Positions 63,668 to 64,000 of a stretch of DNA of 64,000 bases are shown piece after piece (the stretch's first letter is position 1; every line of letters begins with the position of its first letter). The notes below the pieces were generated by a model. That model worked only from the letters and a program-made list of their open reading frames with translations. It did no database searches and was not told the origin of the DNA. Source of the DNA: Ramichloridium luteum (Eukaryota > Ascomycota > Dothideomycetes > Mycosphaerellales > Dissoconiaceae); the NCBI GenBank assembly GCA_002368545.1, contig MTSC01000001.1, positions 1,018-65,017 on the forward strand, written 5' to 3'. A program made the position numbers and the translations under genes.

Positions 63668-64000
63668 ACGGCAAGGATTGGCGAGGATGGCAGTAGAAGA
63701 TGGCACGATCGCCTTTCTCGACATTTATAGATTGCGACTATGGAATCTACCCCGACTATCCCGCATAGAACACGCTTGAAATTGGTGATAGGGGTGTCAT
63801 ATCTAGCCATGATCAAAGATTGAAATGATTAGTCATTTTCTTTTCGACATTTTCTTATGGAGCGCAATTCCTTTGCGGAGTATAGTGAAATTTGGACCTC
63901 CACTAAGGTCTGTAATGAGCCGCCGGGTCTGTTCCGGTCGCCGCGACATGCAAAAGGTATACAAAACACTGTAGGAGCCATCTCCATCGCCATCGCCATG
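63668..64000. other. ELP5 3-prime flank to window end
   Basis: No gene is recognised. The last bases end in GCCATCGCCATG, which might begin a gene lying beyond the window; nothing can be said from one codon. Confidence 0.35.

Noticed and set aside
1..64000. tRNA, rRNA, CRISPR or viral elements
   Set aside because: I scanned intergenic DNA for GTTCGANNC-type B boxes with plausible partners, spaced direct repeats and phage or viral genes and found none convincing. A covariance-model scan would be decisive for tRNAs.

Overview
The window reads as nuclear chromosomal DNA of a filamentous ascomycete (Pezizomycotina). The evidence is short introns (about 47-110 nt) with GTATGT or GTAAGT-like donors, CTAAC or CTGAC branch motifs and YAG acceptors; typical fungal families (LaeA-like methyltransferase, 2EXR/F-box-like protein, GH3 beta-glucosidase, DHA1 transporter); and an AT-rich, RIP-like block at the left edge. 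A Dothideomycetes source would fit, but the sequence alone does not prove it. Exon structures were rebuilt by hand from splice signals and reading frame. Every multi-exon model listed sums to a multiple of three.

Layout. 1-640 is an AT-rich relic ending in a short TIR-bearing, MITE-like palindromic element. 1.7-5.3 kb has three minus-strand genes: a small mitochondrial-looking membrane protein, a salicylate-hydroxylase-like FAD monooxygenase and a small secreted protein. 6.5-15.8 kb has a 2EXR/F-box-like protein, a mitochondrial serine O-acyltransferase of the MetX family, a cysteine-rich single-pass membrane protein, HIS6 divergent from CCS1, and an SDR. 16.2-22.2 kb has four minus-strand genes: APT1 thioesterase (with a 12-nt microexon), Elongator ELP6, an HSL-type hydrolase and a DODA/LigB-type dioxygenase. 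23.5-34.2 kb has SPT8 (SAGA), an SH3BGR-like protein with a Lys/Glu/Ala tail, an orphan helical protein and a LaeA-like methyltransferase in seven exons. 34.6-49.1 kb has CAX4 divergent from AIM18, then MED12, MTQ2, an FAH-family hydrolase and a fungal 7-TM protein. 50.2-63.7 kb has a CE16-type GDSL esterase, SFM1, a GH3/PA14 glucosidase, a peroxisomal (SKL) 4CL-like ligase, a DHA1 transporter and Elongator ELP5.

Most genes are housekeeping and each has its own promoter. I see no PKS, NRPS or terpene backbone gene, no CRISPR array, no rRNA or recognisable tRNA, and no intact transposon. Points of interest are ELP5 and ELP6, two subunits of one Elongator hexamer, 45 kb apart; several tiny exons and ambiguous splice sites; a duplicated cysteine module in a receptor-like protein; repeated boxes upstream of the monooxygenase; and the palindromic element at the RIP boundary. 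I did not find a convincing new multi-gene system.
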